Shown here piece after piece: positions 24,460 to 28,327 of a stretch of DNA of 28,327 nt. The notes under the pieces were generated by a model. That model was not told the DNA's origin. It was given only the letters and a program-made list of their open reading frames with translations, and ran no database searches. The position numbers were made by a program, and so were the translations under genes. The stretch lies in the IMG/VR virus record IMGVR_UViG_3300005914_000059, positions 1 to 28,327 of that record. The stretch is one strand, 5' to 3'. The DNA is from a virus. Position 1 is the first letter of the stretch. Every line of letters begins with the position of its first letter.

Positions 24460-24746
24460 AATAAATGCCAAAAATATTTGTCTATAAAAATAGGTATGTC
24501 AGTTTCAAAACGAATTACTTCGTGCCTTTGTCGCATCGCTATGCTATCACGCTGGAATATTTTCTGCAAAGGGCTTAAATCCTTATTGCCGTTCTTAATC
24601 TCCACGTACACTGTCACTCCGTCAGGCACCATAACAATCTGGTCTGTAGCGCCTCTATTAGAGGGAGAAACGAATTTATACGACCTGCCTCCTGCGATAG
24701 CTACTGCTTTTTTAAATTTTGCTTCTAATTTTGCTTCTGGTCCCAT
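24456..24746 (-). CDS. VRR-NUC domain nuclease
   Basis: A 96-residue protein of typical single-domain VRR-NUC length. The pattern KFVSPSNRGATDQIVMVPDG, VYVEIKNGNKDLSPLQKIFQ has the D (TDQIV), ExK (EIK) and Q (LQ) expected of the PD-(D/E)XK fold. Such phage nucleases act on branched DNA or replication intermediates. Its end overlaps the start of the truncated dam gene by ATGA. It is followed upstream (in its direction of transcription) by a C5-methyltransferase, 1 nt away. Confidence 0.8.
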   Translation of the reverse strand: MGPEAKLEAKFKKAVAIAGGRSYKFVSPSNRGATDQIVMVPDGVTVYVEIKNGNKDLSPLQKIFQRDSIAMRQRHEVIRFETDIPIFIDKYFWHLL

Positions 24747-24747
24747 G

Positions 24748-25389
24748 TTAGCTGTTTATCCAATCGTTCCAATCATTCTGATCATTCCGATCATCCGTTA
24801 GTACTTCCTCGGCACACCTTAGTATGTGTAAACCCATTTCTGGCACTACGCAATTACGCAACACTTTTCGTTTATCTATGCCTGTGTAGCTGTCCAAGTC
24901 GAAGCCTAGTTTTTCAGATAGAAACTTCCTCTCTTCAGGTTTTTTGCAAGTTTCTAACTTCTCGAACTCCATAGGCTCTATGTGGAAATTACACCAAATG
25001 GCGTGCCGGTGTAGTATTGTACTCGGCTTTATCAAAGGGGCGTAGTAAGGTATTACATTCTCAATTACCCACAATCCTTTATACCACTTTTGCAATAGGA
25101 TTATCTCGGCGTACAAAGTCATATCGGGGTAAACGATTACTTTATTCATTGTCCGTAACCTACTATGTGTAGGGCAAGGAGGAGATGCCCAAATAATATC
25201 AAACTCTTTAAAGTGGTCTAGTAGGTATTGGTGGGCGTCCCCTACAATTACAGTATCGTTTGGGAAGTGCTCTTTGTATATAGCTGCTATATTAGGGTCG
25301 TACTCTACGGCTGTAATTTCGTACCCGTCACCCCATAGTTTTCTGTTACCCCCTATTCCTGCGTATAGATTCAGTATTTTCTTTTTCAT
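24748..25389 (-). CDS. C5-cytosine DNA methyltransferase, short form
   Basis: A 213-residue methyltransferase. Motif I is LNLYAGIGGNRKLW (6-19), motif IV contains SPPC with catalytic C72, and motif VI is IENV (109-112). A late motif RNCVVPEMG acts like motif X. It lacks a long target recognition domain, so specificity may be minimal or come from a partner. The C-terminus has a repetitive tail DDRNDQNDWNDWINS, whose DNA recurs at the end of the neighbouring 443-codon frame. It probably protects phage DNA from restriction; no cognate nuclease is visible. Confidence 0.8.
   Translation of the reverse strand: MKKKILNLYAGIGGNRKLWGDGYEITAVEYDPNIAAIYKEHFPNDTVIVGDAHQYLLDHFKEFDIIWASPPCPTHSRLRTMNKVIVYPDMTLYAEIILLQKWYKGLWVIENVIPYYAPLIKPSTILHRHAIWCNFHIEPMEFEKLETCKKPEERKFLSEKLGFDLDSYTGIDKRKVLRNCVVPEMGLHILRCAEEVLTDDRNDQNDWNDWINS
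24760..24776. repeat. Short repeat shared by adjacent 3' ends, copy 1
   Basis: CCAATCGTTCCAATCAT, identical to 25407-25423. It encodes the WNDW part of the C-terminal tail. Confidence 0.85.
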
Positions 25390-25394
25390 CTTCT

Positions 25395-26726
25395 TTAATT
25401 ATCTACCCAATCGTTCCAATCATCCGTTAACAAATTCGTTCCACTCTTTTGCTTTTCGCCACAAGTCCCAGAAGGCAAGTTCGGCGGTTTGTTCGACCAC
25501 TGAGTTGCCAATGGCACGGTGAAGATCCTCTGTAAAGTTGTACCCATTAATTGAATACTCCACGCTGGATTCAACCGTGCGGGGCTCTTCCCATTCGTGC
25601 TGATAAATTCCTTGACCTGCGGGAAATCGGTGTTCATAACGACAGCATTCGGTAGCTGACTGAGGTGTGGCCTTTCCTTTGAGTCGAAATGTTCCTGCGA
25701 GTTCGCCCCCTTGTAGTCTCTGGTTGCTGGTGTCGGCCAATTCTTCATCTCTCCGTACACTGCTGCATCCCTCATATTTGAGAAGCTGCTCCTGCCCGGT
25801 CTTGTTTCGTTCATCTCCTTGTCTATCGCTTTGTCCGTCTTTGGGGGCAGTTGATCCATCGTTGTTGGTGTTGGCCAATTCTTCGCTGCATTGCTCAGTC
25901 CTTGCTGTTTGCTCTTGGCACTCCTTCTGTCTGAGCAATCTGGTGTTGGCCAATTCAGTGCTTGGTGAGTCAGAGATGTATTTTTCTTCATTCCGTCTGC
26001 CGTGTAATAAGCAGTCCCTTTCCACACCCATCCTAACTCTTTTGCTCTCTCCGGTGATATCTCTCCTTGTTGTGTTGTCGCAGGGGTCGCCCAGTTCAAA
26101 ACCTTGCTGTTCAAGTCTATCGTCCATCCCTTCTCCTCTTTGCGTTGGTAATTTCCCGACTCTGGTAGGTCTAGGCTCCGGAAGTCCCGGCTCTGCGGAG
26201 TTGGCCACCCTAATTGCGAGGATGAACAATCTTTCCCGCCGTTGAGGAGCGCCAATTTCTTCCGCTGAGTATATTCCTGCCTCAACGAAGTAGTCCATTT
26301 CTTCCAGTTCACGTTTAACCACGTCGAACCCGAGTGTAAGGTGACCTGCGACATTCTCAAAGAAACACCATCCGGGTTTAATAGTTCTGACGTGTTCTCG
26401 AATGAAGGGCCACAGGTGACGTGGGTCATTTTCTCCTGCTCGGTTACCAGCCAGGGAAAATGGCTGACAAGGGTATCCGCCAATAATTCCATCAATGAGT
26501 CCTCGAAACGGTTCCGGATTGAAGGTTTTAAGATTCGTCCAGATAGGTGCTGGAGCCACCAGACCCGCTTCCATTGCAGCAAGAAGGTTTTCCACGATAA
26601 AGGCTTCGATTTCCACATAAGCACAGGCTCTAACTTCTCGAAATATTCTTTCAAGTCCTCTTTCGATTCCACGTATTCCGGGGCATAGACTGATGATAAC
26701 GGGTGATTGTTTGGTAAAATCCACAT
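25395..26726 (-). CDS. Overprinted 443-aa frame, WPTP/LNPxW-LMG type
   Basis: An ATG frame that begins right after the upstream stop (26727-26729) and runs through the whole methyltransferase gene in another frame. Motifs: WPTP at 174-177, 259-262, 284-287 and 330-333; WATP at 212-215; TMDQLPPK at 288-295; RPGRS at 309-313; HLSQLPNAV at 354-362; LNPAW at 385-389 and LMG at 393-395. From memory this set (WPTP ... LPPK ... RPGRS ... LNPxWVExLMG) marks a phage protein family found with C5-methyltransferases. The first 150 residues look like a shadow of the enzyme. Its C-terminal WNDW tail matches the in-frame tail of the next gene. Translation is unproven. Confidence 0.45.
   Translation of the reverse strand: MWILPNNHPLSSVYAPEYVESKEDLKEYFEKLEPVLMWKSKPLSWKTFLLQWKRVWWLQHLSGRILKPSIRNRFEDSLMELLADTLVSHFPWLVTEQEKMTHVTCGPSFENTSELLNPDGVSLRMSQVTLHSGSTWLNVNWKKWTTSLRQEYTQRKKLALLNGGKDCSSSQLGWPTPQSRDFRSLDLPESGNYQRKEEKGWTIDLNSKVLNWATPATTQQGEISPERAKELGWVWKGTAYYTADGMKKNTSLTHQALNWPTPDCSDRRSAKSKQQGLSNAAKNWPTPTTMDQLPPKTDKAIDKEMNETRPGRSSFSNMRDAAVYGEMKNWPTPATRDYKGANSQEHFDSKERPHLSQLPNAVVMNTDFPQVKEFISTNGKSPARLNPAWSIQLMGTTLQRIFTVPLATQWSNKPPNLPSGTCGEKQKSGTNLLTDDWNDWVDN
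25407..25423. repeat. Short repeat shared by adjacent 3' ends, copy 2
   Basis: Second copy of 24760-24776. Here it lies at the end of the 443-codon frame (DDWNDWVDN) and mostly past the stop of the large methyltransferase. Confidence 0.85.
25420..26724 (-). CDS. C5-cytosine DNA methyltransferase (Dcm-type)
   Basis: A 434-residue methyltransferase with a GTG start at 26724 (no nearby in-frame upstream start). Motif I is SLCPGIRGIERGLERI (12-27), unusual because the normal F-G-G core is CPGIRG. Motif IV GGYPCQPFSLAG has catalytic C86; motif VI FFENV (121-125); motif VIII QRRERLFILA (161-170); motif X HRAIGNSVVEQTAELAF (402-418). Between 171 and 401 lies a polar, repeat-containing target-recognition region with recurring VAN, LANT, LADT elements. 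It is probably an anti-restriction or host-mimicking enzyme. The same DNA carries a second long frame (25395-26726). The upstream gene ends 3 nt away. Confidence 0.88.
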   Translation of the reverse strand: MDFTKQSPVIISLCPGIRGIERGLERIFREVRACAYVEIEAFIVENLLAAMEAGLVAPAPIWTNLKTFNPEPFRGLIDGIIGGYPCQPFSLAGNRAGENDPRHLWPFIREHVRTIKPGWCFFENVAGHLTLGFDVVKRELEEMDYFVEAGIYSAEEIGAPQRRERLFILAIRVANSAEPGLPEPRPTRVGKLPTQRGEGMDDRLEQQGFELGDPCDNTTRRDITGESKRVRMGVERDCLLHGRRNEEKYISDSPSTELANTRLLRQKECQEQTARTEQCSEELANTNNDGSTAPKDGQSDRQGDERNKTGQEQLLKYEGCSSVRRDEELADTSNQRLQGGELAGTFRLKGKATPQSATECCRYEHRFPAGQGIYQHEWEEPRTVESSVEYSINGYNFTEDLHRAIGNSVVEQTAELAFWDLWRKAKEWNEFVNG

Positions 26727-28327
26727 TTATATTTGTTTGTTGGTTAATTCTAATTCGTCTATTGCATGTTCAGTACTGCCTACTCTAACATAGCTCCTTT
26801 GATTTCCATACTTCTTGTAGCTCAGTGTTCCGCATCGCTTCCACCCCTCTAAATTCAGAAGCGCATTATGGATATACTTGGTATTGTAAGCGTTCATATC
26901 TGCTAAATTGTTGTTGAACAGCTCGCACCAAACCTCTGCGGTGCAAATCTTATCTCTGCGAACTGTTCCTTCCTGATCTCTGGTGCTGGTGTAGGACACC
27001 CGCTCATACCGGCTCATCTGCTCCCAATTCGCTGGAAGTAGCATCTCCGCAAACCCTTCAATGAGTCCTGCACGCTCGTCCGATTCGGTGTGAAGTCGTT
27101 GTTGTTCTCCCGCCATTTCTTCTAGTGCTTTGGTTAAGTACAGTTTCTCCCCTTCTTTGTATCTGTAAACGGCCTCTGCCCAAATTTCGTCCGCATTGAT
27201 CGTTCCAGGTATGTACTTCTTAGTAACCGAAAGCGGCCAAAAACGTCTGCCCCCTGTGGGGTCTTTCATAAAAGACCATTCGTTCGTAGACCCAAAAAAC
27301 ACACCTTGGCGTTTAAAGTTCGTGTTGTACCTCATAAAAGGCGGACGGAAACGATCTTCGCGCTTAGATATAAAATTCTTAACCGCCTCGATATCCCCTT
27401 TTTTAATCGCTGATAACTCAGCCATCTCGATGATCCACGCTCCCTGAAGTTGAATGTATGCGTCTTTACCTGTCACGCTGTCTAAGGTGTCTGAGAACCA
27501 TTCTCCGCCCAAGTCGTATAAAAGCGAACTCTTACCTTGCCCCTGCCCGCCAATAGTTACGACCATATAGTCGAACTTGCAACCCGGTTCGTGAACTCTG
27601 GCGACTGCAGCCACAAGCGACTTTCGAGTAACGGCTCGGGTGTATTCCGAATCCGGTGCGCCAAGTTGGTCGATGAACAGCGTATCCAGTCTAGGCACGT
27701 CGTCCCAAATCAGTTTCGCTAGATATTCTTTAACCGGATGGAAGGTGTTGTCTCTACAAGCAAGCACAAAAGCATCCTTGCTCTTAGCGGTGTGATACAT
27801 GTTGTAACTTTTTTCAAAGTAGTGTCTCACGCCCGATTCGTCGTCGTCTCCTACCTCTCTAATCTTCTTATCAGAATGCCAAGGCACACCGCCTTTTGCA
27901 TAAAGTCGGTAGTCGAACTCATTGGCTGAAAATCTACCTTTGAGATTCGGATCATTGCGAAGAACCAGTAAGAAGTTATCTATGGTTGGTGCGTATTCGT
28001 GTTGTTTGTTCACTTCCATCTGACCGAGCCAGTCTGTACCCCCTTCGGTAATACTATCACCTAGTTTGAAAATGCCTAGCTCCTGAATTACTTTTGGGTC
28101 TGTCCGTGCTAAGTTATTCATGGATTGGAAAGATATTTTTTGCGTACCATCCCCGTCCATCACCCCAAACTTATGGATGCGAACTAGATCGAAAGCATTA
28201 TGTATGTGACCATTGTTTGCCGGGTCCGTGGAGTGGTGGCTGTACAGAAACTTGTCCTGGTAAACAAGTGCCCCTGAACTACCTTGCCCCTCAGTATAGG
28301 TGTACCTGCCCTCTCCTGCCTCCACAT
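26727..28327 (-). CDS. Phage primase/helicase ATPase (VapE-like), 5' partial
   Basis: A 532-residue visible part, cut at its N-terminus by the right edge; the frame opens at the edge, so the GTG at 28325 is probably not the start. The first 60 residues (FLYSHHSTDPANNGHIHNAFDLVRIHKFG) look like the end of a primase-type domain. The ATPase domain has Walker A GGQGQGKS (259-266), Walker B-like WIIEMAEL (297-304), and GSTNEWSF...RRFWPL typical of the VapE/phage-replication family. Full proteins of this type are around 700-900 residues. It probably opens DNA for phage replication. It ends immediately before the methyltransferase region. Confidence 0.8.
   Translation of the reverse strand, partial: VEAGEGRYTYTEGQGSSGALVYQDKFLYSHHSTDPANNGHIHNAFDLVRIHKFGVMDGDGTQKISFQSMNNLARTDPKVIQELGIFKLGDSITEGGTDWLGQMEVNKQHEYAPTIDNFLLVLRNDPNLKGRFSANEFDYRLYAKGGVPWHSDKKIREVGDDDESGVRHYFEKSYNMYHTAKSKDAFVLACRDNTFHPVKEYLAKLIWDDVPRLDTLFIDQLGAPDSEYTRAVTRKSLVAAVARVHEPGCKFDYMVVTIGGQGQGKSSLLYDLGGEWFSDTLDSVTGKDAYIQLQGAWIIEMAELSAIKKGDIEAVKNFISKREDRFRPPFMRYNTNFKRQGVFFGSTNEWSFMKDPTGGRRFWPLSVTKKYIPGTINADEIWAEAVYRYKEGEKLYLTKALEEMAGEQQRLHTESDERAGLIEGFAEMLLPANWEQMSRYERVSYTSTRDQEGTVRRDKICTAEVWCELFNNNLADMNAYNTKYIHNALLNLEGWKRCGTLSYKKYGNQRSYVRVGSTEHAIDELELTNKQI

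Noticed and set aside
25667-26245. Plus-strand 192-codon open frame opposite the methyltransferase
   Set aside because: Low-complexity Ser/Leu-rich translation with no recognisable motif; best explained by low stop density on the antisense of this repeat-containing region.
1-28327. tRNA or rRNA genes
   Set aside because: No cloverleaf-like or rRNA-like sequence was noticed by eye on either strand; a dedicated scan such as tRNAscan-SE was not possible.

Overview
The window is most likely part of the genome of a tailed bacteriophage, probably a short-tailed (podovirus-like) phage infecting a member of the Bacteroidota. Evidence for the host is a DUF5977-like domain in a tail protein, signal peptides ending in the Bacteroidota-style 'GQ' or 'AQ', AT-rich starts mostly without a Shine-Dalgarno, and a tail fibre of a Bacteroidota type. 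Family names are from memory; no searches were run. The phage could be a prophage, but no integrase or host gene is visible.

Layout: 1-19043 is one plus-strand late block. It starts with a tail/structural protein cut by the left edge, then a second structural protein, a cupin-like protein, and three internal-virion/ejection-type genes ending in a 2614-residue polyvalent protein with an embedded HExxH metallopeptidase module. Two small structural genes and a 1100-residue tail fibre with an unexpected signal peptide follow. A tightly overlapping lysis block closes it: small membrane and coiled-coil proteins, an M15 endolysin, a holin-like protein and a 27-residue membrane peptide. Several of these genes overlap by 1-13 nt.

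19114-28327 is transcribed leftwards (minus strand) and meets the late block at 19044-19113. Read in its own direction it holds a primase/helicase-type ATPase (VapE-like, cut by the right edge), two C5-cytosine methyltransferases, a VRR-NUC nuclease, an HD phosphohydrolase and a SNF2-type helicase. Small genes follow, including two with signal peptides and one zinc-ribbon-like protein.

Three observations stand out. (1) The large C5-methyltransferase gene (25420-26724) contains a second, fully overlapping 443-codon frame with five WPTP-type motifs and an LNPxW...LMG motif; both frames look like protein. (2) At 23114-24459 a block of small cassette-like genes with shared leader, shared N-terminal tag and shared 3' flanks appears to have interrupted a DNA adenine methylase gene. 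Its first 17 codons survive, coupled by ATGA to the nuclease gene. A related cassette sits at 19084-19680. (3) The metallopeptidase module of the giant protein is bounded by a duplicated DSAEQIT sequence, as if inserted as a unit.
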